Source: JBBIGV01 sp037447335
Lineage (GTDB): Bacteria; Bacteroidota; Ignavibacteria; Ignavibacteriales; Ignavibacteriaceae
Length of the DNA: 64,000 nucleotides
Assembly: GCA_037447335.1 (NCBI GenBank)
Contig: JBBIGV010000001.1
Coordinates: forward strand, 109,551 to 173,550
Reading direction: 5' to 3'
Part shown: positions 27,833 through 36,278 of the stretch, in pieces
How positions within the stretch are numbered: the first letter of the stretch is position 1
Layout: every line of letters begins with the position of its first letter
Notes under the pieces: model-generated
Told to the model about the DNA's origin: nothing
Database searches by the model: none
Seen by the model: only the letters and a program-made list of their open reading frames with translations
Position numbers and translations under genes: made by a program

Positions 27833-29193
27833 TCAAACCAAAAAAAATAATTGTTGTGGGGGGCAATGCTGCAGGACCGGCAGCGGCTGCAAAAGCTAAG
27901 CGTGTCAATCCTGATGCAGAAATCATTATGTTTGAAGCGGGTAAATACATTTCAACCGGCACGTGCGAAATACCCTACGTTATTTCCGGTGAAATAAAAA
28001 ATCCTGAAGAGATTATTTTTTTTGATGAAGCAGGCTTTTTCGAAAAAAAGGGCGTTAAAGTTTACACTTTACATAAAGTTGAATCGATTGACAGACAAAA
28101 GAAAACTATTACTGTAAAAAATCTTAAAGACCAAAATTCATCTGCATTTGAGTATGATAAGCTGATACTTGCTACAGGTACAAAAGTTAATATACCATCC
28201 ATCTTTGATCATAACCTTGAAAATGTTTTTGCTCTCAAGTCGGTTGAGCATCTGATTAAAATTAAAGATTACCTGCAATCCAATCCGGTAAAGTCAGCAG
28301 CAATAGTCGGAGCAGGTTATATCGGGCTTGAAGCTGCAGATGCTTTGAAATCATTGGGTGCAGAAGTATCTTTAATTCATAATCATTCTATGCCGTTAAA
28401 TCGTGCAGAGCCGGAAATTCAGTCTTTCATTAGTGAGTACCTGATAGAAAATGGTATTCTTTTTTATCCCAATGCAAATGTCTCAACCATAAAATCTGAA
28501 AATAATAAAGTAAAATATCTGAATGTAGATAACAGACTTATTGAAGTTGATATCGTTCTCATCGCAACAGGACTTAAGCCCGAAAACACACTGGCTGAAT
28601 CCTGTGGATTATCACTAAATAGAAACGGAGCATTGAAGGTTGACAGAAAAATGCGCACATCTGACCAGCATATTTTTGCTGCGGGTGATAATACCGAAGT
28701 TCTTAATTTTATAACTAATAATTACGAATATATTCCCCTTGCAACATTTGCAAGGGATAATGGTTACATTGCAGGAGAAAATGCATCCGGCGGCAACTCT
28801 CTTGCCGAACCTGTAATCAAAAATATTGCCGTAAGAATTTTTAGAAAGTATTATGTTTCGGTCGGACTTACAGCAAAGCAGGCGTTTGAAAACAAGTTTC
28901 TATTTAAGGTTGTTAATGCATACGCCAATAATCTCGTCCATGTTATGCCGGGGAGTGAAAAAGTATTCGGTAAATTAATTTTTGAAAACACGAGCAAAAT
29001 AATTTTAGGCGCTTCATTTTGGGGTGGGAAAGAAATATCCGGCTATGGCGATTTAATTTCAGCTTTGATCAGAAGCAGGCAAACTGTTGATATTATCAGC
29101 AAAATAAATTACAACTATACACCGCCGCTCTCTCCATTCAGGAACCTGCTTTCCGTGCTTGGCAGGGAAGCGATGAAACAAAAAAAAACATAA
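27829..29193 (+). CDS. Pyridine-nucleotide-disulfide oxidoreductase (CoA-disulfide reductase/NADH oxidase-like)
   Basis: 454 residues. The FAD-binding motif is VVGGNAAGPAAAAKAKR (residues 9-25). The single redox-active Cys46 lies in STGTCEIPYVISG, where coenzyme A-disulfide reductases and NADH oxidases have SxxxCGxPY. The NAD-binding motif is AAIVGAGYIGLEAAD, and ATG and GD motifs are present, followed by a dimerisation domain. It reduces a disulfide or polysulfide, or oxidises NADH; sequence alone does not decide the substrate. It overlaps der by four bases. Confidence 0.85.
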   Translation: MIKPKKIIVVGGNAAGPAAAAKAKRVNPDAEIIMFEAGKYISTGTCEIPYVISGEIKNPEEIIFFDEAGFFEKKGVKVYTLHKVESIDRQKKTITVKNLKDQNSSAFEYDKLILATGTKVNIPSIFDHNLENVFALKSVEHLIKIKDYLQSNPVKSAAIVGAGYIGLEAADALKSLGAEVSLIHNHSMPLNRAEPEIQSFISEYLIENGILFYPNANVSTIKSENNKVKYLNVDNRLIEVDIVLIATGLKPENTLAESCGLSLNRNGALKVDRKMRTSDQHIFAAGDNTEVLNFITNNYEYIPLATFARDNGYIAGENASGGNSLAEPVIKNIAVRIFRKYYVSVGLTAKQAFENKFLFKVVNAYANNLVHVMPGSEKVFGKLIFENTSKIILGASFWGGKEISGYGDLISALIRSRQTVDIISKINYNYTPPLSPFRNLLSVLGREAMKQKKT

Positions 29194-29201
29194 AATAAAA
29201 T

Positions 29202-29831
29202 ATGGAAACAAATTTTATACTGGTACGGCATCCGCTTCTTAAAAGGGATATGACAGTGCTGCGTGAATCATCAACACAACCTGAAACTTTCAGAGCAGCG
29301 CTCAAAAGAATTTCGATTATACTTGCAGTCGAGATCAGTAAATCCCTGAACCTTAGTCAACTTGAAGTAACAACACCTCTTGAAAAAACAACGGGATATA
29401 AAATTGATCAGGATGTTGTACTCGTTCCCGTGCTGCGAGCGGGGCTTGGAATGGTCAGTGGTTTCCTAGATGTAATTCCCGATGCAAAGGTAGGGCACAT
29501 CGGGCTTCAGCGGGATGAAGAAACACTTGACCCGGTTGAGTATTATTATAAAACGCCAAAAGAGATCAATCAGGCTAAAGTCATTTTGCTTGATCCTATG
29601 CTTGCTACGGGTGGTAGTGCGTCTGAAGCCATTTCATACTTGAAAAAACGAGGCGCTGCCGATCTGGTGTTTGCCTGTCTTGTTGCTGCTCCCGAAGGAA
29701 TTCAAAAACTTAATAATATTCATCCGGATATCCGCATATATGGCGCTGCAGAGGACAGGGAATTGAACAATAAAGGGTATATACTTCCGGGTCTTGGTGA
29801 TGCAGGAGACAGAACATTTGGTACGCTTTAA
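29202..29831 (+). CDS. upp: Uracil phosphoribosyltransferase
   Basis: 209 residues, the standard length. It makes UMP from uracil and PRPP (pyrimidine salvage). The PRPP motif is LLDPMLATGGSASEAI, the early conserved RESST is present, and the C-terminal uracil loop is LPGLGDAGDRTFGT. It starts eight bases after the flavoprotein stop. The TPR gene that follows starts inside its last codons. Confidence 0.96.
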   Translation: METNFILVRHPLLKRDMTVLRESSTQPETFRAALKRISIILAVEISKSLNLSQLEVTTPLEKTTGYKIDQDVVLVPVLRAGLGMVSGFLDVIPDAKVGHIGLQRDEETLDPVEYYYKTPKEINQAKVILLDPMLATGGSASEAISYLKKRGAADLVFACLVAAPEGIQKLNNIHPDIRIYGAAEDRELNNKGYILPGLGDAGDRTFGTL

Positions 29832-30840
29832 AATACTCCAATTAATTATTCTTTTCCTTTCGATGAATGTCGTAAGCCTGCCGCAGGTTTACCCGGATGA
29901 GAATGTTCACAGGCTTATTACATCCGGAATCGAAAATATCATTAATCAAAATTATGATGATGCGAGAAAAGATTTTGCTATTCTCCTTAACAGTAATAAT
30001 AAGCTGCCTCTTGGAAAAGTTTATCTTGCCGCCGCGGAAATAGCTGAAGCATATGATTACGGAATTGAACCTAACTCATCATTAATCAAAAAGCTTCTTT
30101 CAGAAGCTACCCGCGAAGCTGATCTGCTTATAAGAAAAGACGATTCCAATATTTGGAATCACTATGCGCTTGCACTGGCAGAAGGATACTTTGCATATTA
30201 TGAAGCGCTTGAGGGAAGCTGGCTTTCCGCGCTATCGGATGGATTAAGTGCAATATCAGGATTTGAAAAATGCCTTGCAATTGATCCTCAATTCTATGAA
30301 GCAAATATTGCGATAGGTACTTACAAATACTGGCGCAGCAAGAGAACTTCATTTCTTAACTGGCTGCCTTTTGTAAATGATGATCGTGAAGAAGGGATTG
30401 AACTGCTAAAAAAGTCCATTAAGAATTCTTCTTATAATACTTATCTGGCAATTCATTCACTACTGTGGATATATATTGATAGAAAAGAATTTTCCAACGC
30501 AATTACACTCGCAGAAAATGCACTTGAAAAATATCCTTCAAGCAGGGTTTTCAAGTGGGCTTTAGCTCGTGCGTACGAAGATGTTGATCCGGGAAAATCT
30601 ATCGAACTCTATTACGATATACTAAATTCTTACCCGCCTGATAAAACAAGCAATCGCCATAAAGAAATTATATTGAAGCACCTTATTGCTCAGCAATATG
30701 CAAGATCAGGCGAACGTCAAAAAGCGCTTGCACTTTGTGAGGAATTGCTTGCGATAAATAATCTCTCGGACTTTGTGAAGGATAAACTGGATGAACGCAT
30801 AAAAAGAATAAAATCATTGAAGAGGGAACTTTCAAATTAA
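29818..30840 (+). CDS. TPR-containing periplasmic protein
   Basis: About 340 residues. I prefer the TTG at 29818: it has AGGAG at 29804-29808 nine bases upstream, and it puts a proper signal peptide first (VRFKILQLIILFLSMNVVSLPQ). Starts at 29794 or 29800 are also in frame. TPR-like helices run throughout, including FEKCLAIDPQFYEANIAIG and ALEKYPSSRVFKWALARAYE. No enzymatic motif is seen. It overlaps the 3' end of upp. Confidence 0.7.
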   Translation: MVRFKILQLIILFLSMNVVSLPQVYPDENVHRLITSGIENIINQNYDDARKDFAILLNSNNKLPLGKVYLAAAEIAEAYDYGIEPNSSLIKKLLSEATREADLLIRKDDSNIWNHYALALAEGYFAYYEALEGSWLSALSDGLSAISGFEKCLAIDPQFYEANIAIGTYKYWRSKRTSFLNWLPFVNDDREEGIELLKKSIKNSSYNTYLAIHSLLWIYIDRKEFSNAITLAENALEKYPSSRVFKWALARAYEDVDPGKSIELYYDILNSYPPDKTSNRHKEIILKHLIAQQYARSGERQKALALCEELLAINNLSDFVKDKLDERIKRIKSLKRELSN

Positions 30841-30945
30841 ACCATATCTATAAGCACTTGCAGCAATTCTGCGGGCTTTCACTATTGATGGAAATAGTTT
30901 ATTTTAAGTTCCGAAAAATGCATAAAGCAAAAAAAATTCTGAAAA

Positions 30946-33123
30946 ATGAGCGTTAGTGTAACAAGACATAAAAAAATGCTGGATGACCTGCTGAACTTAT
31001 GCAGAGAAAATCTTCCCTCCGTTGACGAGAATCTCGTCACAAAGGCATTCAATTTTTGTGTTGAAGCTCATAGGAACGACGTGCGGTCATCTGGTGAACC
31101 GTACTTCACCCATCCTTACGAAGTAGCTATGATAGTGGCTAAGGAACTACCCCTGGATGATATTACGGTTGTTGCCACCCTTCTGCACGATGTTGTAGAA
31201 GATACTGAATTCAATATTGACCTCCTGGCAAAAGAATTCGGGAAGGAGGTTGCAGAAATTGTTGATGGCGTAACCAAGATCAGCGGTATCTTTAAAGGGC
31301 AGGATATTACAAAGGCAGAGAACTATCGTAAACTTTTGCTCTCGATGGTAAAAGATGTGAGGGTAATACTTGTGAAGTTTGCTGATAAACTGCATAATAT
31401 GCGTACTCTCGAATTTGTAAATCCCGATAAGCAGAGAAGAATTGCTCAGGAAACCATTGAAATATATGCTCCCTTTGCGCACAGGTTCGGGCTAGGTCAG
31501 ATAAAGATTGAGCTTGAGGACCTTGCATTTAAATTTCTGAATAAAGAGGCTTATGAAGAGCTTGCTAAGAAGGTCAGGGGAAGACGTAAGGAAAGAGAAT
31601 CATATATAAAAAAATTTATTGAGCCGATTGAAGATGTTCTGAAGGAATATAAACTCGATTATGAAATAAGCGGCAGGGCAAAACATCTTTACAGCATTTA
31701 TCGTAAGATGGTCAGACGAAATAAACCTTTTGAAGAAATTTATGACCTGTTTGCTATCAGAATAATTCTTAACACTGAAAACTCTTTTGATTGTTATACC
31801 ACGCTCGGAATTGTTAATCAGGTTTACCTTCCTGTTCCCGATCGCTTCAAAGATTATATATCCATTCCGAAGACTAACAATTATCAATCAATACACACAA
31901 CAGTTATCGGGCCGGAAGGTAGACCCGTTGAGGTTCAGATCAGAACCCGGAAAATGCACGATGTGGCTGAAAAAGGTGTGGCTGCTCACTGGCGCTATAA
32001 AGAAAACAAAACAGCAACTGAAAAAGATCTCGAAAACTGGGTAAACTGGATCCGCGAAATTTTTGAAAACTCATCTCGTGACGAGGCAAGGAAAGACCTG
32101 CTCGAAAGTTTTAAACTTAATCTTTACCAGGATGAAATTTATGTGTTCACTCCGAAGGGAGACCTGCGCCGCCTGCCGGTGAACTCGACCCCCGTTGATT
32201 TTGCTTTTGACATACATAGTAAAGTCGGCTACCATTGCATAGGAGCAAAGGTTAACGGTAAGATAGTTCCGCTTGATACAATTCTGCACAGCGGTGATCA
32301 GGTTGAGATCATTTCTTCAAAAAATCAACACCCGAATAAAAACTGGCTCAAATTTGTTGTTTCTCACAAAGCTAAAACTGCAATACGCCGTTGGATAAAT
32401 AAAGAAGAAGAAGCTATTGTTAATTCAGGGAAGGAACTTTGGGAGAAAAAAATCAAAAAGTTAAAGTTAACTTTTAATTCAAGTGACTTTTCTAAACTGG
32501 TTAACACGTTAAAGTTCGAAAATCCCAGGCTCTTCTTCAAAGCAGTTGCACAGGGCAATGTGAATCTTGATGAGGTTCTTACAGCAACAAAAGAAAAAGA
32601 GAAAAAAGAGAAAGTACCGGTAACGGAATTCGAAAATTTTGCATCAATGACCCGGAGCAATGTTGGCGGTGTGCTGGTTGACGGCAAAGACTCTGACATT
32701 CTTTATTCTTACGCAAAGTGCTGTAACCCGATTCCCGGTGATCCGATAGTCGGTTTTGTAACTGTGGGTGAAGGCGTAAAAATTCACAGGAAAACCTGCC
32801 AGAACCTCATGAAACTTTCTTCCGAAGAAGCTAAAAAGCTTGTTTCTGTTGATTGGCCTGAAACAGAAGATTCTTATTTTGTTGCAGGGCTTGTAATTAT
32901 CGGAGAAGACTCTCCGGGTATATTAAATGATATTTCACATAACATCGTTTCCTATCAGAATACAAATATTAAATCAGTCAACATTTCAACAAACGAATCA
33001 ATGTTTGAAGGAAATGTTGCAGTGCTGGTTCAGAACATTGATCATTTAAAGAGAATTATTGAACGCCTTAAAAAAATTAAGGGGGTTTTTTCTGTTGATA
33101 GATTTGAAGGCGTAACTGCTTAA
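30946..33123 (+). CDS. rel: Bifunctional (p)ppGpp synthetase/hydrolase
   Basis: 725 residues, full length. The order is HD hydrolase domain (HPYEVAMIVA, LLHDVVEDT), synthetase domain with YQSIHTTV, TGS domain (about 395-455), zinc-finger/CRIS region (YAKCCNPIPGD) and C-terminal ACT domain. The synthetase loop reads RFKD, the form found in bifunctional Rel/SpoT enzymes rather than the ExDD of synthesis-only RelA, and the hydrolase HDxxED is intact. It governs the stringent response. ruvX follows after six bases. Confidence 0.95.
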   Translation: MSVSVTRHKKMLDDLLNLCRENLPSVDENLVTKAFNFCVEAHRNDVRSSGEPYFTHPYEVAMIVAKELPLDDITVVATLLHDVVEDTEFNIDLLAKEFGKEVAEIVDGVTKISGIFKGQDITKAENYRKLLLSMVKDVRVILVKFADKLHNMRTLEFVNPDKQRRIAQETIEIYAPFAHRFGLGQIKIELEDLAFKFLNKEAYEELAKKVRGRRKERESYIKKFIEPIEDVLKEYKLDYEISGRAKHLYSIYRKMVRRNKPFEEIYDLFAIRIILNTENSFDCYTTLGIVNQVYLPVPDRFKDYISIPKTNNYQSIHTTVIGPEGRPVEVQIRTRKMHDVAEKGVAAHWRYKENKTATEKDLENWVNWIREIFENSSRDEARKDLLESFKLNLYQDEIYVFTPKGDLRRLPVNSTPVDFAFDIHSKVGYHCIGAKVNGKIVPLDTILHSGDQVEIISSKNQHPNKNWLKFVVSHKAKTAIRRWINKEEEAIVNSGKELWEKKIKKLKLTFNSSDFSKLVNTLKFENPRLFFKAVAQGNVNLDEVLTATKEKEKKEKVPVTEFENFASMTRSNVGGVLVDGKDSDILYSYAKCCNPIPGDPIVGFVTVGEGVKIHRKTCQNLMKLSSEEAKKLVSVDWPETEDSYFVAGLVIIGEDSPGILNDISHNIVSYQNTNIKSVNISTNESMFEGNVAVLVQNIDHLKRIIERLKKIKGVFSVDRFEGVTA

Positions 33124-33129
33124 ACACGG

Positions 33130-33564
33130 ATGGTTTTATTGTCAGATTCCACAGAGAACAGGTTACTTGCAATAGATTACGGCAGCAAGCGGATCGGACT
33201 TGCACTGAGCGATCCGCTGATGATATTCGCTTATGCATATAAAACCATTCTTAACGATGCCAACCTTTGGGAAAATCTTACAGCAGTTATAAACGAAAAA
33301 AAAGTCAGTAAAATTTTACTTGGTATTCCCGACTCTGACGCTGGAGGCAAAACATCAGTAAAGGAACAGATAATCAAATTTAAAGAAGACATTGAAAAGA
33401 AGTTCAGGATTGAAGTAATTCTTTGGGATGAAAGTTACACTTCATCAATTGCAGCAGACAATATCCTTGAATCAGTTAATAAAAGATCGAAACGGAGGGA
33501 TAAAAGTTTATTGGACCGGAATGCTGCCGCTGTAATACTGCAGGAATATCTTGATAGTAAATAA
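33130..33564 (+). CDS. ruvX: YqgF/RuvX Holliday-junction resolvase-like nuclease
   Basis: 144 residues with an RNase H-like fold. The acidic active-site motifs are in place: LAIDYGSKRIGLALSDP at the N-terminus, LLGIP, WDESYTSSIAAD and the terminal DRNAAAVILQEYL. The family acts in 16S rRNA end processing and has been proposed as a junction resolvase. It follows rel by six bases and likely shares its transcript. Confidence 0.92.
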   Translation: MVLLSDSTENRLLAIDYGSKRIGLALSDPLMIFAYAYKTILNDANLWENLTAVINEKKVSKILLGIPDSDAGGKTSVKEQIIKFKEDIEKKFRIEVILWDESYTSSIAADNILESVNKRSKRRDKSLLDRNAAAVILQEYLDSK

Positions 33565-33607
33565 AGATTTGAGTGGCATTTTTATTTCAGGATAGCGACA
33601 GTCTTGT

Positions 33608-33636
33608 TTGACATTTAGAACTAACTAAACTATTTT
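33608..33636 (+). promoter_or_regulatory. Candidate promoter for the microcompartment genes
   Basis: A perfect TTGACA (33608-33613), a 17-base spacer and TATTTT (33631-33636), 31 bases before the first BMC start. It separates the BMC pair from rel-ruvX transcriptionally. Confidence 0.6.
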
Positions 33637-33667
33637 CGAACATCAGAAACTCAATTATGGAGCACAC

Positions 33668-33946
33668 ATGACACTTGACGCACTCGGAATGATAGAAACC
33701 AAAGGTTTGGTCGGTGCAATTGAAGCAGCCGATGCAATGGTTAAAGCTGCTAAAGTTGAATTAATAGGCAAAGAAACAATAGGCGGCGGCTATGTTACCG
33801 TAATGGTAAGAGGTGACGTGGGAGCAGTTAAAGCTGCTACGGATGCAGGCGCTGCTGCTGCACAAAGAGTAGGTGAGCTTGTTTCTGTTCACGTAATCCC
33901 TCGCCCGCATTCCGAGGTTGAAGGTATTCTTCCTAAAAAGAAATAA
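33668..33946 (+). CDS. Microcompartment shell protein, hexameric BMC-H (PduA/EutM type)
   Basis: 92 residues, a single BMC domain. The sequence is very close to the PduA/EutM class: ALGMIETKGLVGAIEAADAM, the pore loop I-Gly39-Gly40-Gly41-Y, and RGDVGAVKAATDAGAAAAQ and VHVIPRPHSEVE. Such proteins form hexamers that tile the facets of a protein shell and pass small metabolites through the central pore. The Gly-Gly-Gly pore matches EutM. No signature enzyme, aldehyde dehydrogenase or BMC-P vertex gene is in the window, so this is a satellite locus. Confidence 0.93.
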   Translation: MTLDALGMIETKGLVGAIEAADAMVKAAKVELIGKETIGGGYVTVMVRGDVGAVKAATDAGAAAAQRVGELVSVHVIPRPHSEVEGILPKKK

Positions 33947-33952
33947 TAGTTT

Positions 33953-34609
33953 ATGGCAAGAGCACTGGGTTTAGTTGAAACCCGCGGGCTGGTGGCTGCA
34001 ATTGAAGCGGCTGACGCTATGATGAAAGCTGCCAGAGTTGAGCTCGTCGGTAAAGAAAAGGTCGATCCTGCAATGATCACTATAAAGGTTGTTGGTGAAG
34101 TTGCAGCAGTTAAAGCATCTGTTGATGCCGGGGCAGCAGCAGCTTCCAGAGTTGGTGAACTTGTCTCAACTCATATTATCCCGCAGCCGGATATTCAGCT
34201 TACTAATCTGATTCCGGAAATAACAGATACTAAAAAAGAATTTATCAAAGAACAGAAAACGGTAAAACCTTCGCCTGTACCTGTTAAAAAACCTGAACCG
34301 GAAGTAAAAAAGGAAGTTAAAAAAACACCACCGGCAAAACCGACATTATCAGTTCCTCCTCCAAGTGATACTATACAAAGATTAAGAGAAGAAGCTCTGA
34401 AGTCAGATCAGACAAAAAAAGAATCAAAGGATCTTTTCAGTCATTCTGTTTCTGAGACAAGCAAAAAATTAAGTGAAATTGAAAACTTAAATGTTCATGA
34501 GTTAAGGAGGCTTGCAAGGAGTGTTAAAGGTTTCCCGATCCAGGGCAGAGTGATTTCTAAGGCAACACGCTCAGTATTGCTCAACTATTTTAAAGAGATA
34601 GGATACTGA
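33953..34609 (+). CDS. BMC-H shell protein with long linker and C-terminal helical domain
   Basis: 218 residues. Residues 1-90 form a BMC domain (ALGLVETRGLVAAIEAADAM), but the pore loop is Asp38-Pro39-Ala40 instead of a Gly-rich loop. Residues 91-175 are a Lys/Pro/Glu-rich, probably disordered linker. Residues 176-218 form a small two-helix domain (LNVHELRRLARSVKGFPIQG then SKATRSVLLNYF) that looks like a SAP/LEM or peripheral-subunit-binding fold. I infer that the tail recruits cargo or DNA/RNA or acts as an interaction module. It is six bases after the first BMC gene and ends before a strong terminator. Confidence 0.85.
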   Translation: MARALGLVETRGLVAAIEAADAMMKAARVELVGKEKVDPAMITIKVVGEVAAVKASVDAGAAAASRVGELVSTHIIPQPDIQLTNLIPEITDTKKEFIKEQKTVKPSPVPVKKPEPEVKKEVKKTPPAKPTLSVPPPSDTIQRLREEALKSDQTKKESKDLFSHSVSETSKKLSEIENLNVHELRRLARSVKGFPIQGRVISKATRSVLLNYFKEIGY

Positions 34610-34633
34610 TTAAATACGTCTGAGTTTATTCTC

Positions 34634-34662
34634 AACTCCACTTTTTAATGTGGAGTTTTTTT
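34634..34662 (+). terminator. Rho-independent terminator after the BMC pair
   Basis: AACTCCAC (34634-34641) pairs with GTGGAGTT (34650-34657) around an eight-base loop, followed by a run of T to 34662. It lies 25 bases after the second BMC stop. Confidence 0.85.
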
Positions 34663-34689
34663 GTTCCCATTTTAACTTATATTTGTGCT

Positions 34690-35604
34690 GTGAAGAAGAA
34701 TATCCATATAATTTTGATATCATTAATCTTTTCTGTTATACTGTGGGGATCAATCTCTCTTTCCAACGATTACTTTACAACAATAGATGTTAAACTTAAG
34801 CTTGTAAATTTTCCGGAAGGCTACACCACAGGCTCTCAGCTGCCTGAAAGAGTTACAGTTAAGATACGCGGAAATGGCTGGAAGCTGATTGCCGTTACTT
34901 TAGGAGCAGATGTTGAATACGTGGTTTCAGCCCAGGGTGACAGCGGAAGAAAGTATGTTAACCTTTACAATTTTCTGATTGATAACCAGTGGATATCGCA
35001 CGGCATCGAAGTAATTGATATCAGTCCTGACACTCTTTCATTTTTTGTGGAAAGAATTATCAGTAAAAAAGTAAAAATAGTTCCCGACTTCGCAATAGAC
35101 TTCAAACCGGGGTACGGGCTTGCTTCCCCTGCAGAAATTTTTCCCGATTCAACCGTTGTTTTTGGCCCTGTAAGCATCATCCGGAATATGAATGAAGTTA
35201 AAACCGAGTTGATTAGGTTCGAAAATCTTGATGGTAAAAAGATCCAGCAGGTTGCACTAAAAGACAGGCAAGGATTGAGTTATGAAAACAGAGTAATAAG
35301 AGTTGCGCTTGATGTTCAGAAAATAATTGAAAAAAATCTGGATCATCTCCAGGTTGAAGTTCTTGATGTTCCTGCCGACCGCGATGTTGTATTGTTACCA
35401 AATCGCCTAAGCATAAGTGTTCGCGGCGGAATTGAAATACTTGGAAAACTAAATACATCTGATATTAAAACATTTGTCCATTACCGGGATGTAGTGCTCG
35501 ATACTGTTGGAAGCATTTCCCCGAGAATCGAGCTGCCGGAAAATATTTCTTTGGTCTTTTCAAGACCTGAACGATTAAGGTATATTATAAAGAAGTTTAA
35601 TTAA
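34690..35604 (+). CDS. YbbR/CdaR-like domain membrane-anchored protein
   Basis: 304 residues from the GTG at 34690 (VKKNIHIILISLIFSVILWG, a signal anchor). The in-frame ATG at 34648 lies within the terminator hairpin and is unlikely. After the helix come YbbR-type repeats: 'KLKLVNFPEGY', 'VTVKIRGNGWKL', 'GIEVIDISPDTLSFFVE' and, later, 'LPNRLSISVRGGIEIL'. In Firmicutes YbbR/CdaR regulates the c-di-AMP cyclase; no cyclase gene is adjacent here, so the role is open. tmk and ctpA follow. Confidence 0.7.
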   Translation: MKKNIHIILISLIFSVILWGSISLSNDYFTTIDVKLKLVNFPEGYTTGSQLPERVTVKIRGNGWKLIAVTLGADVEYVVSAQGDSGRKYVNLYNFLIDNQWISHGIEVIDISPDTLSFFVERIISKKVKIVPDFAIDFKPGYGLASPAEIFPDSTVVFGPVSIIRNMNEVKTELIRFENLDGKKIQQVALKDRQGLSYENRVIRVALDVQKIIEKNLDHLQVEVLDVPADRDVVLLPNRLSISVRGGIEILGKLNTSDIKTFVHYRDVVLDTVGSISPRIELPENISLVFSRPERLRYIIKKFN

Positions 35605-35654
35605 CAGGATAACATTTTTTATCCGCACATTTTTCCTTAATCATTATAAAAATC

Positions 35655-36278
35655 ATGTTCATTACTTTTGAAGGAATCGACTATTGCGGTAAAACAACCC
35701 AGGTTGAACTGCTTAAAAAATATTTCGAAGAACAGGGCAAATCAGTAATTCTTATAAGAGAACCGGGGGGAACGGAAATCTCGGAAAAAGTAAGATCTAT
35801 TCTTCTTGATAAAAAACATAATCACATGGTAATGGAAACCGAGATATTTTTATTCTCGGCAAGCAGAGCGCAATTAGTCAGAGAAAAAATTCAACCTTCT
35901 CTCCAAAAGGGAATTTATGTAATTTCCGACAGGTTTCATGATTCTACCACTGCTTACCAGGGTTTCGGAAGAGGAATTTCACTTGAGGCTGTTATGCATA
36001 TTAACAATCTTGCAATCGGAACAACTATACCCGATCTGACTTTCTTTATTGATATTCCGGTTCAGGAAGCAGAAAAAAGAAAGCATCTGAAAGAAGGTGA
36101 GCTTGACCGGATCGAAATAAATTCAGGTTCATTTTATGATAAGGTTAGGGAAGGTTATCTCTATTTATGTGAAAGGGAAGGACGGTTCCGGATTTTGGAT
36201 GGAACCAATTCAATTGATGACATACACTCGATTGTCGTTAAGGAAATATTAAATTTTGAAAAGAAGGAGTTGATATGA
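35655..36278 (+). CDS. tmk: Thymidylate kinase
   Basis: 207 residues. It phosphorylates dTMP to dTDP. The P-loop is FEGIDYCGKTTQ, the DR(Y/F) motif is DRFHDSTTAYQG, and the lid region contains the basic residues of HLKEGELDRIE. The P-loop has Tyr-Cys where many enzymes have Gly-x, a mild variation. The stop overlaps the ctpA start (ATGA). Confidence 0.95.
   Translation: MFITFEGIDYCGKTTQVELLKKYFEEQGKSVILIREPGGTEISEKVRSILLDKKHNHMVMETEIFLFSASRAQLVREKIQPSLQKGIYVISDRFHDSTTAYQGFGRGISLEAVMHINNLAIGTTIPDLTFFIDIPVQEAEKRKHLKEGELDRIEINSGSFYDKVREGYLYLCEREGRFRILDGTNSIDDIHSIVVKEILNFEKKELI

Noticed and set aside
34648..34690. ATG at 34648 as the YbbR start
   Set aside because: It lies in the loop and stem of the terminator for the preceding operon; the GTG at 34690 starts directly before the signal anchor.
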